From Sinotaia quadrata (Eukaryota > Mollusca > Gastropoda > Architaenioglossa > Viviparidae), in assembly GCA_028829895.1 (NCBI GenBank), contig CM054182.1, positions 64,820,879 to 64,884,878 on the forward strand: a stretch of DNA of 64,000 nucleotides. Direction: 5' to 3'. A program made the position numbers and the translations under genes. The notes under the pieces were generated by a model. The model saw only the letters and a program-made list of their open reading frames with translations. It was not told the origin of the DNA and made no database searches. Positions 1 to 13,229 of the stretch are shown piece after piece; position 1 is the stretch's first letter, and each line of letters opens with the position of its first letter.

Positions 1-61
1 CCGCTTTCATATATATAAATTCAAGTATTGTAAACCTGTGCATAAAAGATCCACACACTCT

Positions 62-80
62 CAGACACACACAAACACAT

Positions 81-126
<46 letters not shown>

Positions 127-552
127 AAATTTATCGACCTGGTGTATTTTAAAATAATAATATCAGTTCGGCATATTTTAAATGATAAATTGTTACTTTA
201 ATGTTATCCATGTATCTCTTGACTCCTAGAAACTATTTTTCGGTGTGTTGAGCTGTTTTGTGGTAAATATATAAGTATGGTCATTTTCCCTATTTTACAT
301 CAAGTGACTTAAATCTTCCATATTAAGTAGGTTCTTCGTTCTTGGTTTAAATACAAACTTGAAAACCAAATACGCCGCAATTGCCTAAGGTAGAAAGTTG
401 CTGTAGTTGTATAGAAATTGTCTATAATTTGCGATTTTTTTCCTCGGGAAAATCTGTGCAAAAATATATGTGCAGACAGGTATACATTTTATGTTTGGAA
501 AATAGCACACATATTTACTGGTACAGTCATAAACGCGCGCGCACGCACGCAC

Positions 553-630
<78 letters not shown>

Positions 631-650
631 ACACACTCACACACCTACAT
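62..650. repeat. (CA)n tracts with unique sequence between
   Basis: (CA)n at about 86-121 and a long (CA)n at about 550-643 preceded by GCGCGCACGCACGCAC. The ~400 bp between hold no recognisable gene. Confidence 0.95.
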
Positions 651-755
651 ACATTATATAACAACTGGAGAAACAAGGCAAAGTGATGATAAAGTTATTA
701 GCAAATTATTATTATATGGTAGACATTATTCTCATGATTCTTGAATCATCTACGC

Positions 756-990
756 ACTCAAGATCTGAATACAACCAGTATGAAAATAGTAGATGTTATT
801 CTCTGGGTAGCATGCACTCAAGATTATTCTCTGGGTAGCATGCACTCAAGATTATTCTCTGGGTAGCATGCACTCTAAAATATTCTCTGGGTAGCATGCA
901 CTCAAGATTATTCTCTGGGTAGCATGCACTCAAGATCTGAAGAAAACCAGTATTAAAATAGTAGATGTTATTCCCTGTTTAGCATGCATT
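756..990. repeat. 28-bp minisatellite
   Basis: About six units of CTCTGGGTAGCATGCACTCA plus AGATTATT, enclosed by two copies of a longer block containing AACCAGTA..AAAATAGTAGATG. Confidence 0.9.
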
Positions 991-1387
991 TAGGCACTTT
1001 TGCTTGTGTCCTCAACAGTCTCAAGACCACAAGAAAACCAGTTAAAATGATAGGCCTTGTTATCTAGATTATATTAAAGTTGGGTTTTGTGTATTTGCTT
1101 CTTTTAAGTTTATTTAATAAAATGTTTGAAAACCGATGAATATTTCTGTTTGCAATTAACTGTTTACTAAAATATCTATAGGATAATCTTTCGAACAAGA
1201 TTCACTGTAAATGGTAAGTTTTTTTTTCCTTAGTAATTCTTCAGGAAATAATATTCACTTCAAATGAGATGTTTTCATTGGCCTTGTTGTTTTAATACTG
1301 ATTTCTCGGATCACAAATTCTTTGCTCATAGTTTGGACTGCAATCATTTGCACAACAGATGGTTGACTGATATACAAGACCAATTCA

Positions 1388-1910
1388 GCCGCCTTCACAC
1401 GACAACCATTCAACTACCAAACACCATACACCCACATAGCACCCAATCAAATGCCAAACACCACACACACGAAAAAGCAACCATTCAATTGCCAAACACC
1501 ATGCACCCACATAACACCCAATCAAATGCCAAACACCACACACACACAAAGCAACTATTCAATTGTCAAACACCATACACCCACATAACACCCAATCAAC
1601 TGTTAAACACCATACAACCACACAGCATCCAGTCAATTGTCAAGCACCACACACACACACAAAGCAACCAATCAACTACAAAACACCATACACCCACATA
1701 ACACCCACACAAATGCCAAACACCACACACACACACACACACACACACAAAGCAACCATTCAACTGTCAAACACCACACACGCACATAACACCTACTCAA
1801 CTGTTAAACACAATACACCCACATAACACCCATTCTCCTGTCAAGCACGATACAACCACACAGCACCGTTTCAACTGCAAAGCCCCGCACACTCACGATG
1901 TACACATTCA
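1388..1910. repeat. C/A-rich composite minisatellite
   Basis: Diverged units combining CCAAACACCATACACCCACA, TAACACCCAATCAA and (CA)n with AAAGCAACCATTCAA, roughly 75 bp per full period. The strand-biased open frames across it are a product of its composition. Confidence 0.85.
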
Positions 1911-2340
1911 ATGCCAAACTGACATATTACACAAGACACCAATTCATCTGAAAAGCCACAAGCACTGATTGACATGTTTCCTCAAGTAAACCCCGCGATA
2001 GTATTTAAATACACAAGGCGAAATTACCGTCATATCTATCAATGTACTTCACGAAAACTACTCTGATTCTAAAGATGTACTAGTGTTCACAGCCCCAGAA
2101 TTCACCGCTGTTGTTTATATTCTTATAACAGTTCATATTGCAGGACTACTCATGTGCCATTGTAAGCTACCCGGTTTTCTGTTTTCACTTAAATTCAACA
2201 AAAACGTGTTCTAGTGGTCGTGTAACAGCGAATCCTACCCAACTTCAGTAACAACTAACGTCAGTACACATTTTCCAAACCGGTAAAAAAAATTGCGATG
2301 CATGTCCGCCCAAGAGATATGAGCTTTTTACTTATTTAAA

Positions 2341-2347
2341 ATAGTAT

Positions 2348-2390
<43 letters not shown>

Positions 2391-2398
2391 CGTGCGTG
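2341..2398. repeat. (TG)n microsatellite
   Basis: An uninterrupted TG tract ending in TGCGTGCGTGCGTGC. The surrounding 1911-3050 contains nothing else I can name. Confidence 0.95.
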
Positions 2399-3129
2399 CT
2401 ACGCTATGGACTATCCAAACGCGCCACAAAAATCCAGCCAGTGAATGTCAAAGGTAGATTGGTTGTCGTCAATAAACACGCACTCACGGCTCTCGAAATT
2501 TTAGACATGTGCTGTTCGTAAAGGTCTGAGTGTACTTTTTTTCTATTGCGTATTGTATCAATGTAGTAGTGTAACAAATCAATTTTGCGAGTTCAATGCA
2601 AGTACTTAAGTATGTAATATATCTAAGGACAATTCTAATTGGTGTCCCACTCTAAATGGCCATCGACTTAAACGCTGCGACTTCAGAGATAATTTATTTG
2701 ATGGACGTAATACTTAAAATACTTAAATACGTGAAAGCTATTTTTGTTGACATGTTTGTGTTTACTTAATCATGTCTTGGTACTAATATTTTCTCTTTTT
2801 ATTAGTCTTTGTTATGGAAACAATGTGCATGTGCATGCGTCTGTGTGTGTGTGTAGTAACTATGAAAAGGAAAGGCCAGCATGCATAATTGTCAGTCTTA
2901 AAGAAAACCAAGGCCCTAGTTATGACTTTTAAAAATGCTACGTCAGTGAAATACCAAATAAAACCACTGTAAACACACGTATTTCCGTGACATTTGACAT
3001 CTGGCTACAAATACAAAGACGTTATGAATGTAAATACATAGGCCTACGTACCACTATGAATCAACTACACTCGCCTGTACATCTATCATCATGAATACAG
3101 CCAAATAGGTCTCGTACACGTTGGAATAC

Positions 3130-3606
3130 AATTGCAATGGCCTACGTATCACTGAACAAATACAACCACACTGACCTACGTATCCCTGGAAATACAATAC
3201 TGACCTGTGGTATCCCTGGAAATACAACCATACTGACCTACATATCCCTGGAAATACAATACTGACCTGTGGTATCCCTGGAAATGCAACACCACTTACC
3301 TACGTATCCCTAGAAATACAATACTGACCTGTGGTATCCCTGGAAATACAACCACACTGACCTACGTATCCCTAGAAATACAATGCTGACCTGTGGTATC
3401 CCTGGAAATACAACCACACTGACCTACGTATCCCTAGAAATACAATGCTGACCTGTGGTATCCCTGGAAATACAACCATACTGACCTACGTATCCCTAGG
3501 CATATAACCACACTGAGCTACGTATTCCTAGGCATATAACCATACTGAGCTACGTATCCCTAGGCATATAACCACACTGACCTACATATCCTTAGGCATA
3601 CAACCA
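3130..3606. repeat. ~32-bp satellite array, part 1
   Basis: Units of the type TACAACCACACTGACCTACG + TATCCCTGGAAA, often alternating with a shorter TACAATACTGACCTGTGG variant. It is interrupted at 3607 by the dispersed element and resumes at 4715. Confidence 0.9.
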
Positions 3607-4714
3607 GTGACGCCACCGCCACTTAGTTAATGATTATTATTAATTAATTAATCACTCATAACTAATTACAAGAGATGGTGTGACAAAGTAAATTTGCCCT
3701 TCCCAAATTTTAATTTTAATTGTTATATAATTTGCTAAATTGTCAGAATGTCCGACCTTGGGCACTCCTTATGGTGTTATTTTGAAAGTGTATGAGTTTG
3801 AAGTAAACGGCCTAAGGGAAGAATATTCTGGATTTGCTGAGCTAGTGGAAACTGAGTGAGCAGATTTTTTAAATTATCCAATGATTATGATTTATGAGAA
3901 CGAGACTAGTCAATGGGCTGAGTTTAAGGAGTTTACTTGCAGTAGAGAATTTTGCTGTCTATTCACTTTTGAATTTGAAAACAAAGAGAGAGGTCCGGCT
4001 TGAAGGCAGTCGTTAGCTTGAGTGGTTAGTTTAAACTGACTGATTGAGAGAAAATGGACTTAGAAACATTTCATGCATTTTTTCTATTGATATGTTATAC
4101 TAGTGTTATGTAATTGGTATTATGTAAGTTGATTTATTTACTCATGTTTGAACTAAGCTGCGCCCTATGTGGTTGCATTAATATGTGACATTGTTTGATA
4201 CATTGTATTTATTGTACCATGTGTGCATGGGGATAATGAGTACCATTGCAGGAATTGCAGAGTTTGAGAATGGAGTGTCAGATAGAATGGAGTTATATTG
4301 TAATGAATAAGAAACTTAGGCTTGCTCCTAAGGATTGTATGTTGTAGGATTGTAGGATTGTAGGATTCTTAGGATTGTATGTTGCAGTCTGCAAGCAGCC
4401 TTCTGATTTCATCTTCCTTCTGATTTCTTCTTCTTTCGGTTGTGGTTGAGTCTCATTCTGAGAGTGAGTTCAACACTGAACTTTGAGTCTCAAGTGGAGC
4501 CTCAAGTTCAACTTTCAAGCTCCTAGCTACCCTTCATTTGTTTAATAGTTGTGACTTGAGTGACCGAGAAAGCGCGGGAAGCTTGCAAAGTGTTTACTTC
4601 CAACTCTGACAAAAACACCATCATAAGGAGTGTCCAAAGTCAGGTTACTCTAACAATTTAAGAATTTATAGAGCAATTAAGTATTAAAATAAAGATAAAC
4701 AAGTTTACTTCACC
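3607..4714. mobile_element. Dispersed element, copy 1, with foldback arms
   Basis: It begins GTGACGCCACCGCC and ends in GTTTACTTCACCAC. The first ~68 bp match the start of copies at 18510 and 60451, and the last ~120 bp match the end of the 18510 copy (CATAAGGA.TG.CCAA core). About 3677-3808 is an imperfect inverted copy of about 4592-4714; CACTCCTTATGG near 3764 pairs with CCATCATAAGGAGTG near 4618. It interrupts a ~32-bp satellite array. No coding capacity was seen. The class is unknown: a non-autonomous foldback-like DNA element is a guess. Confidence 0.6.
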
Positions 4715-5310
4715 ACACAACAATAATGACCTAAGCATCGCTAGGATTACAACCACACTGACTTACATATCCTTAGGAATACAACCACATTGACTTAGAT
4801 ATCATAAGGAATACAATCACACTGACTTACATATCCATAGGAATACAACAACTCTGACTTACATATCCATAGGAATACAACCACACTGACTTACATATCA
4901 TAAGGAATACAACCACACTGACTTACATATCCATAGGAATACAACCACACTGACCTACATATCATTAGGAATACAACCACACTGACTTACATATCCATAG
5001 AAATACAACCACACTGATCTACATATCATAAGGAATATAACCACACTGAATTACATATCCATAGGAATACAACCACACTGACCTACGTATCATTAGGAAT
5101 ACAACCACATATTTTTACTATGAACACAACCACACAGGTGTTTCCACCCTAGAATACCCTAGGCTACACATATATCACTATGAATACAAAAACATAGGCA
5201 TATGTTTCCCTTGGATTACAACCTCACTGGCCTACGTTTCCCTAGGATTACAACCTCACTGGCCTACGTTTCCCTAGGATTACAACCTTACTGGCCTAAG
5301 CATCAGTATG
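4715..5310. repeat. ~32-bp satellite array, part 2
   Basis: Units AATACAACCACACTGACTTA + CATATCCATAGG repeated about twelve times to ~5110. Diverged relatives follow, including three GGATTACAACCTCACTGGCC units around 5213-5300. Confidence 0.9.
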
Positions 5311-6970
5311 AAATATAACCACATGAACCAATTTAGTCTACGTTAAGCATTTGATTACAACTTGGACTTACCCATCGATCGCTAGAAATCCATCCACAAT
5401 GATAACGTATCGCCATGAACTGTAACCACCCTGCCCTACACACAGCTGTAATAATAACACTAAAGGTAATACAGCACACAGGACAATACATCGTGTGGCT
5501 ACAGCCACACAGGCTTTCGTATATTTATGACTACATTATGCTACATTATGTATCGTTGTGATTACAACGTTCTGTCACTTTCAAGGAGCAATCCGTTTTC
5601 AAAATCAAGACTACTGACGGCTGAAAATAAAAATGCCAAACCCCATCCAGCTACAAATGGGCCCTCCTTCCCTCTGAGAGCTCTCTTACAACATTTCTTT
5701 GTTTAAAAATGTAATGGTAATACTCACTCGCAGAGAGCTTGACATGAAGACTCTTCTACACTGAACGCTAATAATACTAATGAAGATGTCGTAGGACTAG
5801 ACCGCAAACGTACAATAATAATTACAATACTCACCTACACTCTTCTGCGGTAAAACAGGGCAAGTAAACGGGATTCGGTATCCAGTCTCCATGGGTTTTG
5901 ACAACAGTGCCCTTGGATTACAGTGTTTCGTGTTGCCGAAATCATTTCGTGCCGTTCACTGCTATTGGATACTTTGTAGCCACGTGGATATGTAAAGAAT
6001 GAATCGGACGTTTATTTATTTATGTATTCTTTTATTTATTTTGAACAAGAATCTGATTTTCGTTAACTTCAGGTGCGAAGAGACTACTGTTAGTAAACTC
6101 ATGTGGTTGTTTCGCCTGGATGGTGTCATCTAAATCAATGTGATGTGTAGGAGTTATGCATGCACATACAAAAAAACATACGTACATATTATGTGCAATA
6201 ATTACTTATATTTTCGTCCCTAGGATGGACTAGCTCTTCAAAGACACCGATACCCTTATCCCACCCACCCCGCCCTTGCTCTAATTGTGAAAGAAGTCGT
6301 GACATGCAAGCGAACTTTTGGACATATATTTCTGTTTCCACGTTATCGTTCAGAACACACTTTGGTTGATTTATGCTTTCCCAATCATTCACAGATCACA
6401 AACCAGTGTGAATCCAGTGTTTGAACTAAAAACGATCTCAAGATTATGACATGACCCGACTATCAACCTTTCCGAATTTCTCCATCTATCAAGACAAAAT
6501 CGATTAACTGGGGTCGATTAAAAAAAAAAGTACTGAGTACGACTTTGGAATGACCTACCCGAGACCGAAACCGAGCGAAACCGCCTTAATAATGTTGATA
6601 GACGGGTGTGCTTTGAATGCTTAAACGCCATCTGAACATTGTTCCGATCCTTGGGGAGTACGGTCGGCCAGAAGAAATAGCAGGCAGTAGATTGATCTAT
6701 TTTGGCATACTAATTTTCCAATGTTTCACACTTCTCTTTCTGTTTCTTTGCTTTTCAAAAAATAAAAATAAAACACTGTAGATAATTCTTTCATAGAATG
6801 GTTGTAAACTATTTAAGGTTTTGCGATAATATGTGCGTGTTTATTTATTAGTTATTTGATTATTTTAATTTTATTTATTTATTTATTATATGTATAGTTT
6901 CTGAATCAAATTCTCTGTCGCAGTTAAATTTTGTAGACCCGTGTGTGTCTTAGTCATGTCAATTATATTG
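5311..6970. other. Unique sequence, no gene recognised
   Basis: AT-rich unique DNA. Short open frames on either strand have no recognisable motif and no neighbouring splice-compatible partners. 6820-6890 contains TTTATT-rich low complexity. Confidence 0.5.
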
Positions 6971-6974
6971 AACC

Positions 6975-7245
6975 TGTTAACGAAGACAGCATTACAGACA
7001 ATAATTGAGATTATAAACGAAGACAGCTTTACAGACAATAATTGAGATTATAAACGAAGACAGCTTTACAGACAATAATTGAGATTATAAACGAAGACAG
7101 CTTTACCAACAACAATTGAGAGTTTAAGCGAAGACTGCATTACAGACAACAATTGAGATTATAAACGAAGACTGCATTACAGACAACAATTGAGATTATA
7201 AACGAAGACTGCATTACAGACAATAATTGAGAGTATAAATTAATG
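6975..7245. repeat. 37-bp minisatellite
   Basis: About seven units of AACGAAGACAGCTTTACAGA + CAATAATTGAGATTATA, with an AC/TGCATT variant in the second half. Confidence 0.92.
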
Positions 7246-7679
7246 AAACCTGCATTTGAAATACAAATTTCTCTTGCAGACGAATTGTGACATCTGTACA
7301 GTTGAAAGTGTTCATCCAGACAACCAGAGACACACTGTCCAATGAAATCACTATTACAAAATAACGTATGACATACTTTCTGTCCACCACAAATATAGGT
7401 GTTTAACCAAATTCGTTGTGTTTTCCGTTCATCAAAATCATAGATACTTTATAACTGATGAAATGCATTCATCTGAATCATCCTTCTACATATCTTATGA
7501 AAAATATTGTATTATCAAAAGTATCGTTTCAGACATCTTGCGGCAATTCTTTCATCACAATTATTATTCTGCATAATTTGTGACAATTTTTAAAATTCCC
7601 CTCATCACAAATTGTAATATTTTGCAAGAAGATTTATTGCAAACATTCATCTAGGCAGCGTGAAATACAATTTTCATCA

Positions 7680-8090
7680 TAATTTGTAACACAAATATTT
7701 TGTTGTTTATTGTAACAATTCATCCAGACAACTTGTGGCACACTGCTCATCAAAATCATGATTTTGTAACATAAATATTTTGTTGTTTATTGTAACAATT
7801 CATCCAGACAACTTGTGGCACACTGCTCATCAAAATCATGATTTTGTAACACAAATATTTTGTTGTTTATTGTAACAATTCATCCAGACAACTTGTGGCA
7901 CACTGCTCATCAAAATCATGATTTTGTAACATAAATATTTTGTTGTTTATTGTAACAATTCATCCAGACAACTTGTGGCACACTGCTCATCAAAATCATG
8001 ATTTTGTAACACAAATATTTTGTTGTTTATTGTAACAATTCATCCAGACAACTTGTGGCACACTGCTCATCAAAATCATGATTCAAAATA
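7680..8090. repeat. 80-bp tandem array with alternating variants
   Basis: Five copies with exactly 80-bp spacing (CACTGCTCATCAAAATCATG at 7741, 7821, 7901, 7981, 8061). A C/T variant in AACA(C/T)AAATATT alternates C,T,C,T,C, so the evolving unit is a 160-bp dimer. Confidence 0.93.
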
Positions 8091-8969
8091 TCTTGTTATA
8101 AATGTATTTTAGTGTTAATTGAAAACACTAATTCTAAGAAGTTGTTAATAATATTTCCATCACAATTATTTATTCACTCTCTTAATATTCTTCCTCATGA
8201 ATGGTAACGTATTTATATTAATCATTCCCTCTCCCTCTCTCTCTCTTCCACACAAGTTGTAATATTTTTATATTATTATTAGACAGGTTATACCATTTTT
8301 TTTAAAAAGTATTTTATTTTGTGTTTGCATCGAAATCATTCTAACAGATAATTTGTGACATATACTTCGTCAAGGATAACTTTATTTGCCGACTACTTTG
8401 GACATAATTTGGTCATCGAAAAGGCTTATAGCCCAAGTGTCTCAGTCTTGACAGCAGTTTTACCGACAACCTGTCAGGTTATGCTCGACTGCACTTCCCC
8501 ATTTCTTGAAGTGGATCGTTTCAGGCATTGTTGCACTAATGTGATGGTACGGATATAGACCTCCAGATATGGTTCTCTCGACTCTTTCTTCTCTGGAGGT
8601 TGAATGTCGCTGGTTTTTTGTGATTCCAAATGTGTCTATTTTTATCTCCAGGAAACGATCGGAAATTGTATCGCTGCGTTCTCCATCGATCACCACATAC
8701 TCTTGGCTGCTAACGCACAGATTTCAGCACTCCTACACCATTTAGCCGAAAGAAAAATATAATTAATGACATCATTTCCTTCCGAAAAAGGTATTAGCGA
8801 AATTTTATGTTACTTTCTTTTTAAATGTTCCAGGGAAATAAATGCTGCGACTTCGTTCTTGTTAAAAGCGTTTCCCTGAAAAAGGTGGGATGTTCAAACG
8901 GACTTGCAGTAAATACATTATTATAACGAAAACTGGTAACTGACAGAGGGAGAGAAATAGACATTGAAA
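8091..8969. other. Unique sequence, no supported gene
   Basis: Contains a minus-strand open frame (8460-8696) with VVIDGERSDTIS, which resembles a short piece of a reverse transcriptase, but the match ends there. No convincing gene. Confidence 0.4.
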
Positions 8970-8977
8970 GACATAAG

Positions 8978-9304
8978 CAGTGGCGTAGCAAGTTTCTTGG
9001 GGGCCCTTGTGCAGAGCTTCGGTGGTGGGCCCCTTTCGATTTACGTCATACGTGAGTTAAAACTACTTCCGGTTAAAGATTGTTGTTTACGCCACACCGG
9101 TCCGTTACTAAATCATGCGTTTGGGTATTCAGCCTCTTTTAATGCTAATAATATTGACTGCGCATGTATAGATTTGGACTTGATTTTATTACATTCTGAA
9201 AGTAAAATAATAGACTGCTCGCTGCCAGCCGCCGCCCCCCTCCCCAGTAACCGTCGGGGCCCTTGTGCATTGCACAACCTGCACAATCCATTGCTATGCC
9301 ACTG
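8978..9304. mobile_element. hAT-type MITE, 327 bp
   Basis: The element begins CAGTGGCGTAGCAAG and ends with its imperfect inverse (reading CAGTGGCATAGCAAT on the other strand; 13 of 15 match). It is flanked by GACATAAG (8970-8977) and GACAGAAG (9305-9312), an 8-bp duplication with one mismatch. CAGTG termini and 8-bp target duplications are hallmarks of hAT elements. There is no transposase reading frame inside. Near each end is a GGGGCCCTTGTGCA motif in direct orientation. Confidence 0.78.
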
Positions 9305-9700
9305 GACAGAAGAAGATAAAGAAAGAGAGGAGAAACTACAGATACAGAGACAAGAGATACGCTGAGAAAAAGAGAAACAAAACACACAGAGAGAGTCTGG
9401 AAAAAGAGAGGAGAGAAAGAGACACAGAGAAAGTTAGAGACCGAGAGGCAGATACTAGAAACAGAAGAGCGACAGAGAAAAGCTAGATAGAATAAAAAAA
9501 AGATAGAAAACGAAAGTCAGAGAGAGTTTGTGATTTTTCATTAAGGCAGCAGAGTTATACAGATTTTTAAAAATTTTTTAATCGTTTTTTTTCAAAACAG
9601 TAAAACATGATGTGTCATTTCATTCAGGACTCATTTATCTTTCATCTGTTATTTATAATATTTACCAGACTGATGTAGTTTCTGAGATAATGCCATCTAA
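9305..9700. repeat. Purine-rich (GA-type) low-complexity stretch
   Basis: 9310-9535 is nearly all A/G on the plus strand with AGAGA repeats directly after the hAT MITE; 9540-9700 is plain AT-rich sequence. Confidence 0.7.
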
Positions 9701-9919
9701 AGAGGGTAGGGGTGGCCTGTCAGAATGATCAAAATGGCGTAAAACATCAATCAGTCAGCTATTGTTTATAACCGCTCCCAATAAAAATTCAGGATAATAA
9801 GCTACTCCTTAGTTTCACGCACTTCCAAGTTTTTTGAATCGCTGTGTGAGCCGTTTTCGTGACTTTTTCATTGAAGTTTGGACGAATTACTGTGGTTACT
9901 GCTGTGTGATAGTATAACT

Positions 9920-11860
9920 ATGCATAATGATCGAAAATATGGCCCTTCAACCCCCCCAAAAAAAAAACGCAAATTTTGTGGCAATCAACACACAAGATGG
10001 AAGAAAACAGTAGGACATTGCATGCAAAGTAATGTCAACAACTGTTCTTCGATTGGCCTCTCAACTGACAGTTCAGAAAGTGTTTGTGAGTAGGTGGACA
10101 CGCCCACTAGATCAGAACAGAAATGACAAGACCTGTACTATCTGTTGTTTGACTGTAGTACAGAGGAGGAGAAAGATGAAGAGTCATCTAGTGAAAATGA
10201 AACTTCTGAAAGTGAAGATATGCAGCACAGGATGTTGATGTTGAGGATCCAGAAGGAAATGGAATAATAGATGTAACAATCGTCAGTGAAATTATTTTAT
10301 CGCACTTGGTGTGCTGTCACTGTCACCATCTGTGAGGTTGTTTGAAATTGAAAGAAAGGGACTGGCATGTAATTTAGCATTTCATTATAGTAATTAAAAC
10401 TGAAAGAAAGGGACTGGCATGCACATTTGCATTTCATTGTAGTAATGAAAACTGTGACAGGCAGCCTGCTTTCTCCTCATCACCTCAGATTTCTGTAGGC
10501 AATACATTTGTAAACTTCGTGAAGAGATGAGCTGCATTTGCAATGCGATGCATAGGAATGGCGGACAGGTCAGAGTTAGAGACTTGTTGTATGGTAAATG
10601 AATTTACCAAAACCAGTGGGTAAAAGTAGTTACCAAGCTATAAATAGAACAATTCACAAAACATGTACCTCTGATCAGCATGCAGGCAGCTGCAGCACTT
10701 CAAGAAATAGAAGATACTGATGGTAGATACATTCATGTTTCCAGTGATGGGACTTGGATGACTGTCATTCACCTTAAGTATGTGCTGAGACAACTATTGG
10801 CATGAAAACTGGAAAGGTTCTTGACACTCAAGCAAAGAGCAATCTGTAAGTCATGTGACTATTGGGAGAAACAAGATCCCAACACTGAAAAGCATGGAAA
10901 ATAGGCCAACACTGATGGCGCAGACTTCACATAGACACATGAGGATTCTAGTGGGTCAATGGAGGCAAGCGGTACATTGAAATTTTTGAAAGATCAGTTG
11001 AGCAGTAAAAGCTAAGGTATATAGGGTTTGGTGGTGATGGGGATACTAACACATATTTTTTTTTAAAGTGTGTGAAAGTAAGCCCTATAGTGACAAAAAG
11101 ATTGACAAATTTGAATGTGTGGGCCATGTACAGAAACGAATCAGCACAAGACTCAGAAATCTAAAAATAGAATACCAAAGAATCTCTGCCGAATGGAAAT
11201 AGACTATGTGAAAAGGGTAGACTTACAGAGACCACCAATGATAAGCTACAAAGTTATTATGGAAATGCAATCAGGGGAAAATAAACATGACATTGTGAAG
11301 ATGAGAGAAGCTGTTTGGACGGTGTACTTTCACAAGGATTCATCAGATGAAACACCTGTTCACAACTATTGTGATGCTAGATGGTGTCCCTTTCTGAAGA
11401 CTAGAAGGTAAACATTAAACAACATAGAACAAACCATTACCTCCCTTCTACAGTCATGGAGGCTATAAAACCAATCTGGAAAGGCCTTGCCATGAAAGAG
11501 CTCCATACAAAACCAGAAGAGTCAATCAATAGCATTATATGGAAGCTGTGCCCCCAAAAGAAAAATCATGGACTGAAAACACTGTTGAAACTGCCGTGAC
11601 AGTAACCATGTTCAATGATGGCTGCACCAGATTGAAGGCTATTTTGAGGATGATGGACATACATCCGGGACAGTTCTGTCACACGTTCTGCGAAGAAGCT
11701 GTTGCTGAACGTGTGAAAAATGCGCAGCGACAGACACTTTTGGCTTCTAAGGCTCTTCGTCAGGCTAGGTGACGCAGAAGACTGGGTGCTGATGAGCAAG
11801 AGGCTGAAAGAGAAGGTTATCCCTACCAAACTGGGGGTATTGACTGCTTTCAGGTAGAAA
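9920..11860 (+). pseudogene. Decayed Mutator-like (MULE-type) transposase
   Basis: Successive fragments in shifting plus-strand frames follow the order of the 'Mutator-like transposase' proteins common in invertebrate genomes. The N-terminal basic block KKKRKFCGNQHTRWKK is near 9953. FEIERKGLACN near 10341 and a catalytic-region-like DGTWM near 10748 follow. Further on are TGKVLDTQAKSN near 10812, GSMEASGTLKFLKDQLSS near 10957, GGDGDTNTYFFKVCE near 11034, KFECVGHVQKRISTRLRNL near 11106 and DIVKMREAVWTVYFHKDSSD near 11291. The C-terminal part (11566-11772) includes TVETAVTVTMFNDGCTRLKA and a basic tail that reads through one stop to about 11860. Several frameshifts and stops break it, so it cannot encode an active enzyme. 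Terminal inverted repeats and target duplication were not found. Family assignment is from recognised motifs, not from a search. Confidence 0.65.
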
Positions 11861-12134
11861 ACCATTCATTTTCTACATGGCGAAAGTTTACAAAAAACAA
11901 TTGTGCTATATTTTACATTATTTTCCACAGTAATTGTCCGATTTTCATAATTGTCCGAGTTTGCACACATACTCCCAGATGTAGTGGCTTTGGTAGAAAC
12001 CAAAATATTTTGCTTATGTATAATACTTACCAAGATATGTGGACATGTAGGCTGTATTTTGACAAAATTTTAGCATATTTTTCAGTTTGGTATCAGACAC
12101 AAACCAGAAAAACTAGTACAGTGAGAGTGCTTCA

Positions 12135-12610
12135 TACTATAGATTCAAGCAGGCTTAATAAAATCTAAAACAATGATGATGAGCTTCAAGCAGGCTTAAT
12201 AAAATCTAAAACAATGATGATGAACTTCAAGCAGGCTTAATAAAATCTAAAACAATGATGATGAACTTCAAGCAGGCTAAATAAAATATAAAACAATGAT
12301 GACGAACTTCAAGCAGGCTTAATAAAATCTAAAACAATGATGATGAACTTCAAGCAGGCTTAATAAAATCTAAAACAATGATGATGAACTTAAAGCAGGC
12401 TTAATAAAATCTAAAACAATGGTGTTGAAATTAAAGCATGATTAATAAAATCTAAAACAATGATGATGAACTTAAAGCAGGCTTAATAAAATCTAAAACA
12501 ATGGTGTTGAAATTAAAGCATGATTAATAAAATCTAAAACAATGATGATGAACTTAAAGCAGGCTTAATAAAATCTAAAACAATGATGATGAACTTAAAG
12601 CAGGAAGAGT
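12135..12610. repeat. 41-bp minisatellite
   Basis: About eleven units of AAGCAGGCTTAATAAAATCT + AAAACAATGATGATGAACTTC; a GGTGTTGAAATTAAAGCATG variant alternates near the end. Confidence 0.93.
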
Positions 12611-13229
12611 ACAGGGTAAACCGATGATGACGAAGTGAGACCTTTGCTTTTTGGGTGCTAGGAATCGAGAAGGCTAGGTGCTGAACCCTAGTGCCGAAAG
12701 GTCGTTTTAGATTCAAGCGTTTTAAAATTCAAGCCCAATTCAGACGGTAGGATTTGTCCAGTCGACACACCCTACCCCTAATCGGACTTATTGACCTTAG
12801 TACCTCGATCTCTTTTTAACTGTAATGGAGTCTTGAAGGTCTAAGGTAAGTATAACATGCTAATTATTATTATTATTGTTATTTTCTTTTACCACTTCTG
12901 TTGCCTGTTGGTTGTGAATCAAGGTATCGGAATCTTTCCTAGATTCTGGGCGATCCAAGGTTTTACGGAGGATGTGCTTACTTCCCTTATTATTATCATT
13001 ATTATCGCTGTTACACTTTCCATTATTATTGCTGTTGTTGTGATTATTATTCAAACCCTGCGCTGGAATGACAATGTGCACTCAACACATAATTACGGAC
13101 ACGTACACAGTGGACAGAAATGACACGTGACGATGTGGAATTATTAACAAGCGCATGTGTACCACAAGAAATCAAGAACAGACGTACACAAAGCGTAACA
13201 CACTATGACAATGAGGTGCTGCCGGTCTT

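Noticed and set aside
381..744. Open frames encoding poly-TH over (CA)n tracts
   Set aside because: They result from the dinucleotide repeat; similar frames appear at every CA or GT tract in the window.
8460..8696. Possible reverse-transcriptase fragment (VVIDGERSDTIS) on the minus strand
   Set aside because: Only about a dozen residues resemble the region before the SGVPQG motif and the downstream sequence does not continue into it; too little to call.
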